Shown here: piece after piece, positions 1 through 8,037 of the stretch | Layout: each line of letters begins with the position of its first letter | Numbering within the stretch: the first letter of the stretch is position 1 | NCBI GenBank assembly: GCA_024280785.1 | Contig: JAJRPK010000367.1 | Location: 1 to 13,264, forward strand | Direction: 5' to 3' | DNA: 13,264 bases | Origin: Gammaproteobacteria bacterium | GTDB lineage: Bacteria; Pseudomonadota; Gammaproteobacteria; Pseudomonadales; UBA7434 | Notes under the pieces: model-generated | Database searches by the model: none | What the model was told of the DNA's origin: nothing | Seen by the model: the letters and a program-made list of their open reading frames with translations, nothing else | Translations under genes and position numbers: made by a program

Positions 1-16
1 AAGCTATTCATAAATT

Positions 17-2713
17 CTATTGGACCATATGCTGGTCTAATTCATCCTTTAAATCCTGCTGAATCGATTCGATAACTACCGGGTCGTCAATAATTTTATT
101 TTCTCTATCAGTAAGAAAAAACACATCTTCTACCCGCTCGCCCAACGTAGATATCTTTGCATTATGTAGCCGCAGCTTATGCTTATAGAAAACGTGACCC
201 ACTACAGCCAATAAACCGGCCCGATCTGGAGCGATGACTTCAAGCACACTAAAACCTGGTGAATAATCGTTAGAAAACACCGTTTGACTAGGCCAATCAA
301 AGTTTTTAAGACGCCGGCTTACACGACGAACCGTATTTAGCCATCTGTCATCTTGCTTATCGAGAACTCGCAGTAGTTTATTTCTGATTTCTTCGGCTCG
401 CTGCTCATCGTAGTTAGCTGCATTAGCTTTGGTTTTACGGACATCGTTGTCGACGTCAAGCACGTAGAAAGTATCCAGCACATGCCCTCCCCAGACAATC
501 AGTAGCTTGGCGTCGTGAATACTCAAATTCAATTGCTCTAACGCCAAGGTAATAAACGAAAACCGATTCTCTTGAAGTTTACAGTAAATAGTAATTTGTG
601 TTACCGCTGCTTCGCCAAAATCCGTAGCCCTTTTAACGATAATTAATGGCTTCTCACTATCTTTATGTGCCAGAATCTCTTGGGTATGTAAAACCAGATT
701 TTCTACTGACTCACGAATAAAATATTCGTCCACGCGGTCTTCCCACTGCCGCTTGACAGCCTCTTCGTCGACTCCCGCCTCGCGCAAAAGAGCCAATACC
801 GCTAATTGCTTTTCAGTGATTAGTTCCTGCTTGTCGACAGGAGTTTCTAACCCACGACGTAATGCCCTAGTAGCCGCTGCATATAATTGACGCAGCAACG
901 AAGCCCGCCACGCGTTCCATAATTCAGGATTAGTCCCATTTATATCGGCCACGGTGAGAATAAAAAGATAGTCCAAACGAGTTCGATCACCAACCAGCAT
1001 AGCGAATTGCCGAATAACATCAGGGTCGGATAAATCCTGCTTCTGCGAAGCCGTAGACATCATCAAATGGCTTTCGACCAACCATACCACCAAATTTGTG
1101 TCGCGAGGGTTAACCCCATGCCGTTCACAAAAAACGCGCGCATCGGCCATCCCCAACTCTGAGTGATTACCGCCACGCCCTTTGGCAATGTCGTGGAACA
1201 ATGCCGCTAAATATAACAATTCTATTTTTAGCTTACCGCTAATGATTTTGGCGGCTAACACGTAATTGTATTCAGAGCCTTCATGCGCAAAACGATAAAT
1301 ATTTTGTACAACTTCTAACGTATGAATATCGACCGTATAAATATGAAACAAGTCGTATTGCATTTTGCCAATGATTTCTCCGAATGCTGGAATATACTTA
1401 CTCAATATTCCGTGCCGCCGCATCCGTTTTAATTGCAGTGGTACGTTGCGATCTAACCTCAACAGCTGCATAAACAAATCAATGACAACAGGATCCTCTC
1501 GAAACTCATCATCTATACGCTCACGATGGGTTCGCATCAAGCGCATGGTTGATGCACGAACACCACGAATATAATTGTGCTGCCCCATTAATACAAAAAT
1601 TTCGATCAACGCGGGCAAATAATCGATAAACACTTGCTCACTGACGACATCGATATAGCCATTGCGAACATTAAACCGTTCGTTGAGTTGAACAACCGCC
1701 TCAGGCTCGCCAACATGGACTATCTCTTGATCAAAGTGCTGAATCAATACGTCGTTAAGCTCCGCCAGCAGTAAAACCCGGCGATAATACTCATGCATAA
1801 ACTTTTCAACGGCTAAATTTGCATTATCATCGGCAAAGCCAAACAGCTCGGCTATTTTAACTTGATAGTCAAATAACAACCGGTCTTCATGCCGCTTAGC
1901 GACAATATGTAGCGCGTAACGCGCCTTCCATAAAAATTGCATGCCCTCGATAAAGTTTTCGGCTTCTATCGCCGTTAGAAATCCGCGGCCCACCAACTGT
2001 GTAATATCGCCTTCACCCAAATGCCGCTTCGCTATCCAGACAATAGTTTGAATATCACGAAGCCCGCCCGGAGAGGTCTTTATATTGGGTTCAAGATTGT
2101 ATTCGTTGTTGTTAACGCTTCTATGTCGCTCACGCTGCTCGTGCCATTTGGCAGTAAAAAACTTACTTGAACCCCACATATGCTGAGTAGAAGTCAGTTC
2201 TTTTAAGCGCTCAAACAACAATGGATCACCGGCTATTGGCCTCGACTCCAGCAAATTAGTTAATACCGTAATGTCACTTTTAGCAAGACTGACACATTCA
2301 TCTACAGTTCTAACGCTGTGGCCAAGCTCTAACCCGCAATCCCACAAAAAAGCCACCAACTGGCTTATTACAGCGCAATTAGTTTGACTGGGTTGTTGCT
2401 CTAACAGAATAAGAACATCGATATCTGATTGAGGATGCAACTCACCACGGCCATAACCGCCCACGGCAATCAGGCTCATGACTTGCTTTACATCCCAATT
2501 ATGGCGCTGCCACAACTGCTGCAATAAACAATCAACCAATTTAGCGCGACCTATTACCAGTGCAGCTGTATCGACGCCGTGCCGAAAGGCTTCATCAAAT
2601 TCACCCTGCTTTTGTTGCAACAGTTGCTTGCATTGTGTCGCTGAATCAATGCTTCCGGCCAAAGCTAGCGCAAAGGTCTCAAGACCTAAATCAATATCGT
2701 GATCAGTAGCCAT
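17..2713 (-). CDS. glnD: Bifunctional uridylyltransferase/uridylyl-removing enzyme GlnD
   Basis: GlnD is the cytoplasmic nitrogen sensor that adds UMP to PII proteins (GlnB/GlnK) when glutamine is low and removes it when glutamine is high. At 898 residues it has the usual family length. Seen in order: the nucleotidyltransferase motif GGYGRGELHPQSDID at residues 85-99 with the catalytic D97 and D99; the conserved LEPNIKTSPGGLRD at 207-220; an HD hydrolase domain with FHDIAKGRGGNHSELG around H507-D508, which carries the uridylyl-removing activity; and two C-terminal ACT regions, the last starting near SPGFSVLEVIAPDRAGLL, which bind glutamine. The gene ends in TAG at the left edge and is complete. 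Its ATG lies inside the last codons of map (11 bp overlap), so it is probably co-transcribed and translationally coupled. No separate promoter is evident. Confidence 0.97.
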   Translation of the reverse strand: MATDHDIDLGLETFALALAGSIDSATQCKQLLQQKQGEFDEAFRHGVDTAALVIGRAKLVDCLLQQLWQRHNWDVKQVMSLIAVGGYGRGELHPQSDIDVLILLEQQPSQTNCAVISQLVAFLWDCGLELGHSVRTVDECVSLAKSDITVLTNLLESRPIAGDPLLFERLKELTSTQHMWGSSKFFTAKWHEQRERHRSVNNNEYNLEPNIKTSPGGLRDIQTIVWIAKRHLGEGDITQLVGRGFLTAIEAENFIEGMQFLWKARYALHIVAKRHEDRLLFDYQVKIAELFGFADDNANLAVEKFMHEYYRRVLLLAELNDVLIQHFDQEIVHVGEPEAVVQLNERFNVRNGYIDVVSEQVFIDYLPALIEIFVLMGQHNYIRGVRASTMRLMRTHRERIDDEFREDPVVIDLFMQLLRLDRNVPLQLKRMRRHGILSKYIPAFGEIIGKMQYDLFHIYTVDIHTLEVVQNIYRFAHEGSEYNYVLAAKIISGKLKIELLYLAALFHDIAKGRGGNHSELGMADARVFCERHGVNPRDTNLVVWLVESHLMMSTASQKQDLSDPDVIRQFAMLVGDRTRLDYLFILTVADINGTNPELWNAWRASLLRQLYAAATRALRRGLETPVDKQELITEKQLAVLALLREAGVDEEAVKRQWEDRVDEYFIRESVENLVLHTQEILAHKDSEKPLIIVKRATDFGEAAVTQITIYCKLQENRFSFITLALEQLNLSIHDAKLLIVWGGHVLDTFYVLDVDNDVRKTKANAANYDEQRAEEIRNKLLRVLDKQDDRWLNTVRRVSRRLKNFDWPSQTVFSNDYSPGFSVLEVIAPDRAGLLAVVGHVFYKHKLRLHNAKISTLGERVEDVFFLTDRENKIIDDPVVIESIQQDLKDELDQHMVQ

Positions 2714-3485
2714 TAAATGACTCGTCGCTACGAACTGTAAGGACGTCTACACCCGTAGCCGTTACAGCCAAGGTATGCTCCCATTGAGCTGACAACCTGC
2801 CATCAGTAGTTTCAACGGTCCAGCCATCTCGCCGATTTAATTTTACGTGTCGCTTACCGGCGTTAAGCATGGGTTCAATAGTAAAAGTCATCCCTTCTTC
2901 TAACACCAATCCTTTGCCGGCTTTGCCGTAATGTAATACCTGCGGGTCTTCATGAAATACCGCGCCGATTCCATGGCCACAATACTCGCGCACCACACTA
3001 TAGTAATTTTCGGCCGCGTGCTGTTGAATGACAAAACCAATATCGCCCAAAGTAGCACCCGGCTTCACTTTATCGATACCGAGATATAAGCATTCTTGAG
3101 CCACTTCCATTAATCTTTTGGCATGGCTTGCTACATCGCCAACGCAAAACATTTGACTCGTGTCGCCATGATAGCCGTCCTTAATTACGGTGATATCAAT
3201 ATTGATAATATCCCCTTGTTTGAGTGCTTTTTTATCGGTGGGAATGCCATGGCACACGACTTGATTAACCGAGGTGCATATGGACTTGGGGAAACCGTGA
3301 TAATCTAATGGCGCTGGAATGCACTGCTGCTCATCGACCATAAATTTATGGCAAATTTCGTCGAGCTTGGACGTCGTAACGCCGGGCTGAACATAAGGGC
3401 CTATCATTTCAAGCACATCGGCCGCTAAGCGGCCAGCCACACGCATTTTTGCCAGCTCGTCGGTCGTTTTTATCGATGCAGCCAT
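2703..3485 (-). CDS. map: Methionine aminopeptidase type I
   Basis: Removes the initiator methionine from new proteins; a cytoplasmic, metal-dependent M24 peptidase. Starting at the ATG at 3485 gives 260 residues, close to E. coli MetAP, beginning MAASIKTTDELAKMRVAGRL. The metal ligands fall at D97, D108, H171, E204 and E236, and the substrate-binding histidine is H79 (VVCHG), nearly the same numbering as E. coli. The frame stays open to 3566, but the extra 27 residues (with YYPYYPYS) are translated from short tandem DNA repeats and lack family resemblance. An AGGA at 3496-3499 sits 10 bases before the chosen ATG. The 3' end overlaps the start of glnD, as expected for a map-glnD operon. The rpsB gene that often diverges from map is not here; a response regulator gene is. 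Confidence 0.96.
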   Translation of the reverse strand: MAASIKTTDELAKMRVAGRLAADVLEMIGPYVQPGVTTSKLDEICHKFMVDEQQCIPAPLDYHGFPKSICTSVNQVVCHGIPTDKKALKQGDIINIDITVIKDGYHGDTSQMFCVGDVASHAKRLMEVAQECLYLGIDKVKPGATLGDIGFVIQQHAAENYYSVVREYCGHGIGAVFHEDPQVLHYGKAGKGLVLEEGMTFTIEPMLNAGKRHVKLNRRDGWTVETTDGRLSAQWEHTLAVTATGVDVLTVRSDESFNGY

Positions 3486-3511
3486 AAAAGGGTTATCCTG
3501 AATGCGGGAAT

Positions 3512-3529
3512 ATGGGTAATATGGGTAAT
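3512..3529. repeat. Two tandem 9-base units ATGGGTAAT
   Basis: Two exact tandem copies at 3512-3520 and 3521-3529, preceded by a partial unit (gggaat). They lie 27-44 bases before the map start, in its presumed leader, and create the misleading Tyr/Pro-rich N-terminal extension of the open frame. Confidence 0.85.
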
Positions 3530-3542
3530 ACGCGAAAGCAAC

Positions 3543-3577
3543 ATCGAAGCAATAATATCGAGGCAATAATTGCCTCG
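3543..3577. repeat. Tandem 14-base repeat overlapping a 19-base palindrome
   Basis: Two tandem 14-base units (3543-3556 and 3557-3570) differ at one base (ATCGAAGC versus ATCGAGGC, both followed by AATAAT). The second unit runs into a perfect palindrome at 3559-3577, with arms CGAGGCAAT and ATTGCCTCG around a central A. It has no T run on either side, so an operator or RNA hairpin in the map leader is more likely than a terminator; the role is unknown. Confidence 0.75.
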
Positions 3578-4007
3578 CCGTACAAAAGCTGGGTTAAAGC
3601 AGCTCTAACGCGGGCCAAGCCTATTCAGCGATGCAGTCTCTCGCTACAAATGGCGATTCTATACGATATCCAGCAGGCTTGTCGCCGCTAGATACTGGCA
3701 ATCTGTCCGCCCTCCACACTCACTCACCGCATAAAAATAAATAACGGCATACACTGCTCTTACGGCACGACAATACAGCTATTTAAAACCAGCTATAATG
3801 AATCTATAATCCGCCTCTAATTTAGCGTAAAAACTATTGCCCAGTGGCGAGCGATGCGAGCGAATAAACATACTTACCCGAGTAGCACGCCAGACTCATT
3901 TAAAAAACTGCTTTAACAAATTTCAAATAGCCGAAATCTCGCTCTGCTAAACTTCACAATACGAGCGGCTAGCTAAAGGTTTTACAAAGTAAAAAGATAC
4001 GTAGGAT

Positions 4008-4013
4008 TATAAT
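4008..4013 (+). promoter_or_regulatory. Candidate -10 box of the uvrY promoter
   Basis: A perfect TATAAT lies 74 bases before the uvrY start codon. The nearest -35-like sequence, TTTACA at 3981-3986, has 21-base spacing, longer than optimal, so the promoter may be weak or need an activator. Confidence 0.4.
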
Positions 4014-4087
4014 CTACACAAAACCACAAGGAAAACTCGGTAATCTAGCACTTCTAGCGCCAGATTAGAGTTAAAGGGGAAGGAATA

Positions 4088-4729
4088 TTGATTAAGGTAC
4101 TTATTGCCGACGATCATGACATGGTGCGTCAGAGCATTATTTTAATGCTCGGTGAAATAGACGATATTATTGTGACGGGCGAGGCAAAATCCGGTGAAGA
4201 AGCCGTAAAGCTGGCCAAAAAGAAACCACCGAATGTCGTGTTAATGGATGTCCGCATGCCGGGAATTGGTGGCTTCGAGGCGACCAAAAGAATTCTTGCG
4301 TATAATAACTCGGCCAAAATAATCGCTCTATCGGGCTATAACGATGGGACTTATCCCGCCATGTTTATGCAGGCAGGTGCAATGGGATATATCACCAAAG
4401 ACGCCGGCGTAGACGATATGGTAGAGGCTATTCGGCAGGTTCATCAGGGCGAACCTTACTTATCATCCACGGTTGCCGAACGTGTTGCCGCTAGTGCTGA
4501 CAATCACAACGGCAACCCTTTTGATGCATTATCGCAACGAGAGCTACAAATCGCATTAATGCTTGTCGAATGCTATGCCCCAGCCCAGATAGAAAAAAAG
4601 CTAAACTTGAGTACCAAAGCCATTAACAGCTATCGCTATCGTATCTGTGAAAAGCTCAATATCAATAGTGATATAGAATTGACCTTGATTGCACTACGCC
4701 ACGGTATGATCGAACCACCATTACCGTAA
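4088..4729 (+). CDS. uvrY: UvrY/GacA-family response regulator (NarL/FixJ type)
   Basis: A 213-residue two-component regulator closely resembling E. coli UvrY and Pseudomonas GacA, which are phosphorylated by BarA/GacS and activate CsrB/RsmZ-type small RNAs that titrate CsrA. The receiver domain (about 1-120) has the acidic pocket D8-D9, the phosphorylatable D54 (VLMDVRMPG), S82 and the conserved K104 (YITKD). The C-terminal LuxR-type helix-turn-helix includes LSQRELQIALML and the family-typical INSYRYRICEKLNI, ending ELTLIALRHGM. The start is TTG, supported by AGGGGA at 4075-4080 (seven bases upstream) and by alignment to the UvrY N-terminus MINVLLVDDH. It precedes uvrC, the conserved uvrY-uvrC pairing. 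The stop codon lies inside a triple 11-base repeat. Choosing uvrY over gacA as the symbol is only nomenclature. Confidence 0.93.
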   Translation: MIKVLIADDHDMVRQSIILMLGEIDDIIVTGEAKSGEEAVKLAKKKPPNVVLMDVRMPGIGGFEATKRILAYNNSAKIIALSGYNDGTYPAMFMQAGAMGYITKDAGVDDMVEAIRQVHQGEPYLSSTVAERVAASADNHNGNPFDALSQRELQIALMLVECYAPAQIEKKLNLSTKAINSYRYRICEKLNINSDIELTLIALRHGMIEPPLP

Positions 4730-4758
4730 AATATGCGTAAAATATGTGTAAAACATGA
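4726..4758 (+). repeat. Triple 11-base tandem repeat across the uvrY stop codon
   Basis: Units GTAAAATATGC, GTAAAATATGT and GTAAAACATGA follow each other without gaps; the first contains the uvrY TAA. The period equals about one DNA turn. A 6-bp hairpin (CCTCTT/AAGAGG, 4770-4791) follows but has no T run. Confidence 0.85.
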
Positions 4759-4920
4759 CAATAATGAACCCTCTTTGCACAATTGAAGAGGCGCCTTGTC
4801 GCCAATCGTCACCTTTACCTAGCCCAGATTAAACCTGCATAAGCCTCGCGATAACCTACCTTCTTAGCCATCTTCAGAATATAATAAATTCACAGCGAGC
4901 AAAAAAGAATATCTTTAGCC

Positions 4921-6813
4921 GTGTCTAACCCAGAAGAATCGACAGCAAATAAAGCGGTACCGCCCGACAGTTCATCGGCAGAAGATACTCGCTTTGATGC
5001 AAAATCATTTTTGGCTCATTGCAGTCAACGCGCTGGCGTCTATCAAATGTACGACGTTAACGGTAAGCATCTATATATCGGCAAAGCCAAAAACCTTAAG
5101 AAACGGCTAGCCAGTTATTTTAGAAAGCAAATTCCCGGCACAAAAACGGCCGCCATGGTTGCCAAGATTCACCGGGTAGATATCACCGTAACCAACGGTG
5201 AAACCGACGCGTTGATTTTGGAACAAAATCTCATTAAAGCGGAGCGCCCGCCCTATAACATTTTATTACGCGACGATAAATCCTACCCGTACGTTTACGT
5301 TTCTAGCCAGCATGTCTATCCTCGCTTGTCTTTTCATCGAGGAGCCAAACGCGGCAAGGGCAAATACTTTGGTCCATTTCCCAGTAGTCATTCCGTTAGA
5401 GAAAGCCTTAATTTACTACAAAAAATGTTTAAAGTTCGCCAGTGTGAAGACAGCTTTTTTAGTAATCGATCACGCCCGTGCCTACAACATCAAATTGGTC
5501 GCTGTTCTGCCCCTTGCGTGCAGCAAATCGACAGCAGTGAATATAGCGAAACTGTCCGCCAATCCATCATGTTTTTAGAAGGAAAAAACGACGACCTAAG
5601 TAAAGAGCTAGAACGACAAATGGATAAGGCTGCCGAAAATCTAAACTTTGAGATAGCAGCAGAAAAACGCGACCAAATCAGCCATTTACGCCACGTGCAA
5701 GAAAAGCAGTATATTGAAGGCAATCGCGGAGACATCGACATCGTAGCCGCCGTTATCAGCTCTGGGCAGGCCTGCATACAAGTACTGTACGTTCGCCGGG
5801 GTCGCATGCTGGGTAGCCGAAGCTACTACCCGAACCCCGGACTCATAGTCAATATAGAAGAGTTGTTAGAGGCGTTTATCTCTCAGTTGTATTTAGCTTC
5901 AGGTGGCAGTCTCGGCAACATGCCAACAGAAATAATAAGCAACATCGAACCCAGCAATAGCGAAAGTTTATCATCCGCGCTAACGACAACCGCCAGCAAA
6001 CAGGTCAAAATTTCGTGGAATGTGAGAGCGGGTAGAGCGCGCTGGATTCAAATGGCCAATGATACCGCCGAACAAAATCTCACCGCTAGAATCAATAGTC
6101 GCCAGCAAATTTATCAGCGCTTTGAACAACTACAAAAAGACTTAAACTTAGACGAACTACCGCAACGGATTGAGTGTTTTGATATCAGTCATAGCAGCGG
6201 CGAATTAACCGTAGCTTCTTGCGTGGTGTTTAACCAAGAAGGCGCCAAAAAAAGTGATTATCGTAAATTTAATATAGAAGGCATAACGGGTGGAGACGAT
6301 TATGCGGCAATGCACCAAGCTTTAGAACGACGCTATACGCGAATTAAAAAAGGTGAGGGATTATTGCCAGATATCTTGCTGATAGACGGCGGCAAAGGGC
6401 AATTGAGTCAAGCCGTTGCTGTATTAGAAGAACTACAAATCACCGAAGTTCTTATTATCGGTATTGCCAAAGGCGAAGGACGCAAGCCCGGATTAGAGAC
6501 TTTGTTTATCGGCCGAGAAGCCAAACGCATGTCGCTGCCCAACGGTGCGCCATCACTCCACTTGGTACAGCAAATACGAGATGAGGCCCACCGATTTGCG
6601 ATTAGCGGCCACCGAGCACGGCGAGCGAAAAAGCGCAGCAGCTCACCGCTGGAAAGTGTGGCAGGTATCGGCCCTAAACGGCGCAGGCAACTACTGCGTC
6701 ATTTTGGTGGTTGGCAAGAAATAGAACGCGCTACGATCGACGAATTAACCAAAGTTGAGGGAATAAGTAAAAAAATTGCCCAAGACGTCCATGCCGCCTT
6801 GCACAATGTATAG
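4921..6813 (+). CDS. uvrC: UvrABC excinuclease subunit C
   Basis: UvrC makes both incisions in nucleotide excision repair after recruitment by UvrB. The 630 residues contain, in order: a GIY-YIG nuclease domain (G39-V-Y41, Y52-I-G54, R62), which makes the 3' cut; four cysteines C175, C187, C195 and C199 matching the known 4Fe-4S ligands; a UVR domain (about 217-260) that contacts UvrB; an RNase H-like nuclease for the 5' cut with D421 (FDISH), D489 (IDGGKGQ) and H557 (EAHRFA), matching the E. coli triad; and a C-terminal helix-hairpin-helix pair (about 574-630). The GTG start gives about 20 residues more than E. coli UvrC before the conserved FDAKSFL. No closer start codon exists and no strong Shine-Dalgarno sequence is visible. 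An upstream in-frame TAA is at 4885. Confidence 0.97.
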   Translation: MSNPEESTANKAVPPDSSSAEDTRFDAKSFLAHCSQRAGVYQMYDVNGKHLYIGKAKNLKKRLASYFRKQIPGTKTAAMVAKIHRVDITVTNGETDALILEQNLIKAERPPYNILLRDDKSYPYVYVSSQHVYPRLSFHRGAKRGKGKYFGPFPSSHSVRESLNLLQKMFKVRQCEDSFFSNRSRPCLQHQIGRCSAPCVQQIDSSEYSETVRQSIMFLEGKNDDLSKELERQMDKAAENLNFEIAAEKRDQISHLRHVQEKQYIEGNRGDIDIVAAVISSGQACIQVLYVRRGRMLGSRSYYPNPGLIVNIEELLEAFISQLYLASGGSLGNMPTEIISNIEPSNSESLSSALTTTASKQVKISWNVRAGRARWIQMANDTAEQNLTARINSRQQIYQRFEQLQKDLNLDELPQRIECFDISHSSGELTVASCVVFNQEGAKKSDYRKFNIEGITGGDDYAAMHQALERRYTRIKKGEGLLPDILLIDGGKGQLSQAVAVLEELQITEVLIIGIAKGEGRKPGLETLFIGREAKRMSLPNGAPSLHLVQQIRDEAHRFAISGHRARRAKKRSSSPLESVAGIGPKRRRQLLRHFGGWQEIERATIDELTKVEGISKKIAQDVHAALHNV

Positions 6814-6868
6814 CTATAATAACGGCTCTCAGAGAATCGCTATACTGTATAAAGCAGAGAGTTATAGC
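6813..6868 (+). promoter_or_regulatory. Interrupted inverted repeat between uvrC and pgsA
   Basis: Arms GCTATAA (6813-6819) and TTATAGC (6862-6868) pair perfectly, continued by CTCTC (6826-6830) with GAGAG (6857-6861) after a six-base bulge. The loop contains TATACT, a possible -10 for pgsA with no convincing -35. No T run follows, so it is not a simple terminator. Function unknown; it could attenuate or process the uvrC-pgsA message. Confidence 0.4.
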
Positions 6869-6921
6869 AAATATGGGTGTATGTTAGCCACTAGTATCGA
6901 AAGGAACCCCCCTTCTTTTAA

Positions 6922-7476
6922 ATGAATATTCCTAATTCACTGACATTAATGCGAATTTTGCTGATCCCTGTGTTGGTGGTAGTTTTTTACCTGCCTTACC
7001 AATGGACAGGTATTGGCGCCGCGCTGATCTTTTCTCTGGCAGCTATCACTGATTGGGTCGATGGATACCTTGCTCGCCGGTTAAACCAGTCGACGGCTTT
7101 TGGCGCTTTTTTAGACCCCGTTGCCGATAAGCTAATGGTGGCCATGGCGCTAATACTACTGCTAGAGCGCTACCCACATGCGTGGTTTACGATTCCGGCA
7201 ATGATTATCGTGGGCCGAGAGATTATTATTTCGGCATTGCGCGAGTGGATGGCAGAACTTGGCAAGCGGACCAGCGTAGCGGTATCGTATTTAGGCAAGT
7301 TTAAAACTACGGCTCAGATGGTAGCCATTATCGTATTATTGACCCAAACCAGTGTGGTTGACTCGACAATCGAAGCGGTGGGCTTTGCGGCTTTGTATGT
7401 AGCGGCGACGTTAACGATCTGGTCGATGGTCATTTATCTCAAAGCCGCCTGGCCAGACTTTAAAGGGTCGATGTAG
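6922..7476 (+). CDS. pgsA: CDP-diacylglycerol-glycerol-3-phosphate 3-phosphatidyltransferase
   Basis: An inner-membrane enzyme that joins CDP-diacylglycerol and glycerol-3-phosphate to form phosphatidylglycerol phosphate, the committed step to phosphatidylglycerol and cardiolipin. At 184 residues it has the family length. The CDP-alcohol phosphatidyltransferase signature is complete: D47-G48, A51-R52, G61, D65 and D69, within DWVDGYLARRL and GAFLDPVADKL. Several hydrophobic segments are visible, for example about residues 12-26, 31-43, 70-80, 90-105, 127-143 and 150-172. The ATG start fits the canonical N-terminus (MNIPNSLTLMRILLIPV). The only purine-rich Shine-Dalgarno candidate, AAAGGAA, is about 15 bases upstream, an unusually long spacing. 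It is the third gene of the uvrY-uvrC-pgsA cluster and precedes the tRNA genes. Confidence 0.96.
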   Translation: MNIPNSLTLMRILLIPVLVVVFYLPYQWTGIGAALIFSLAAITDWVDGYLARRLNQSTAFGAFLDPVADKLMVAMALILLLERYPHAWFTIPAMIIVGREIIISALREWMAELGKRTSVAVSYLGKFKTTAQMVAIIVLLTQTSVVDSTIEAVGFAALYVAATLTIWSMVIYLKAAWPDFKGSM

Positions 7477-7529
7477 CCTCCCCATTACTCCAATACTTGA
7501 GTATTTCAGCGTCTTTTGGATCTTAGCCC

Positions 7530-7557
7530 CTCTTTTTGGCTGTTCAAGAGATTTTTT
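7530..7557 (+). terminator. Weak intrinsic terminator candidate after pgsA
   Basis: CTCTT (7530-7534) and AAGAG (7546-7550) form a short stem with an 11-base loop, followed by A and six T (7552-7557). The stem is only five base pairs, so read-through is likely. Confidence 0.35.
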
Positions 7558-7734
7558 GTGCCCACCGCCGCGGCCCAGCTATTTTTGAAGCTTAATGTCC
7601 ATTTTGGCGGCAATTTTAGATTAATAGCGTTCAAAGTCGAGAGCTTAGCCAGAGCTTGTGAGAGGAAGGCCGAGACGGGAGAAAACCCTTTTAAAGCTAG
7701 GGACTTAAGGTGACATTTAGCGTTGGACTTTTGC

Positions 7735-7762
7735 TTGACATAAAGTCAATTATGCATAGAAT
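7735..7762 (+). promoter_or_regulatory. Sigma-70 promoter of the tRNA operon
   Basis: A perfect -35 TTGACA (7735-7740) and a -10 TAGAAT (7757-7762) are separated by 16 bases. The downstream GC-rich ATGCCGC resembles the stringent-control discriminator of stable-RNA promoters. Transcription would start near 7770, giving a leader of roughly 180 bases before tRNA-Gly. Confidence 0.8.
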
Positions 7763-7791
7763 ATGCCGCTCTCTTTTGGGTGGCTGTACTA

Positions 7792-7860
7792 ATTTAGACA
7801 AAATTAGATAAGAAGCCTTTTCTTATTTAGAGAGATTTAGAAGGATTTAGGGAAAATTAG
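7792..7860 (+). repeat. ATTTAG-motif repeats in the tRNA leader
   Basis: ATTTAG occurs at 7792, 7825, 7835 and 7845, the last three exactly 10 bases apart, with the shorter ATTAG at 7803 and 7856. AU-rich single-stranded RNA of this kind would suit RNase E entry during tRNA processing, but that is inference. Confidence 0.6.
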
Positions 7861-7951
7861 AAAAATCGCGAAATCGGTATGAATAATCATTGAGTAAAAG
7901 ATCGTGCTCTACTGGCCTAAGGGTCTATGATTAAAAGCTGAGGCAGCATTT

Positions 7952-8027
7952 GCGGGAATAGCTCAGTTGGTAGAGCGGTACCTTGCCAAGGTACAGGTCG
8001 CCGGTTCGAACCCGGTTTCCCGCTCCA
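7952..8027 (+). tRNA. tRNA-Gly (anticodon GCC)
   Basis: A 76-base cloverleaf with CCA encoded. The acceptor stem GCGGGAA pairs with TTCCCGC, the D arm contains AGCTCAGTTGGTAGAGC, the anticodon loop is CTTGCCAAG with anticodon GCC, and the T arm contains GGTTCGAACCC. First gene of the tRNA cluster. Confidence 0.97.
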
Positions 8028-8037
8028 TATTCTTAAG

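Larger units (their letters stand above)
3486..4087. other. Intergenic region between map and uvrY
   Basis: About 600 bases between divergent genes with no supportable gene. The map side holds two kinds of tandem repeat and a palindrome (listed separately). The middle has two TATAAT hexamers 11 bases apart at 3794-3799 and 3805-3810 without good -35 partners, and a GCGAGCGA direct repeat near 3850. The uvrY side holds the candidate promoter and ribosome binding site. I see no recognisable rpsB remnant and no tRNA. Confidence 0.6.
7477..7951 (+). other. Intergenic region and tRNA operon leader
   Basis: The 475 bases between pgsA and tRNA-Gly hold a weak terminator, a good sigma-70 promoter and an AT-rich repeat leader (listed separately). 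A 65-codon open frame starting at TTG 7516 crosses this region but has no ribosome binding site or recognisable domain and is not called. A small hairpin (ATAAGAA/TTCTTAT, 7808-7826) lies in the leader. Confidence 0.6.

Noticed and set aside
3486..3566. N-terminal extension of map to 3566
   Set aside because: The extra residues come from tandem DNA repeats; family alignment and an AGGA site support the start at 3485.
6844..6860. LexA (SOS) box near TACTGTAT between uvrC and pgsA
   Set aside because: The left half matches, but the expected ACAG is not at the required spacing.
7516..7713. 65-codon frame between pgsA and the tRNA promoter
   Set aside because: TTG start without ribosome binding site, no recognisable domain, overlaps a terminator candidate.
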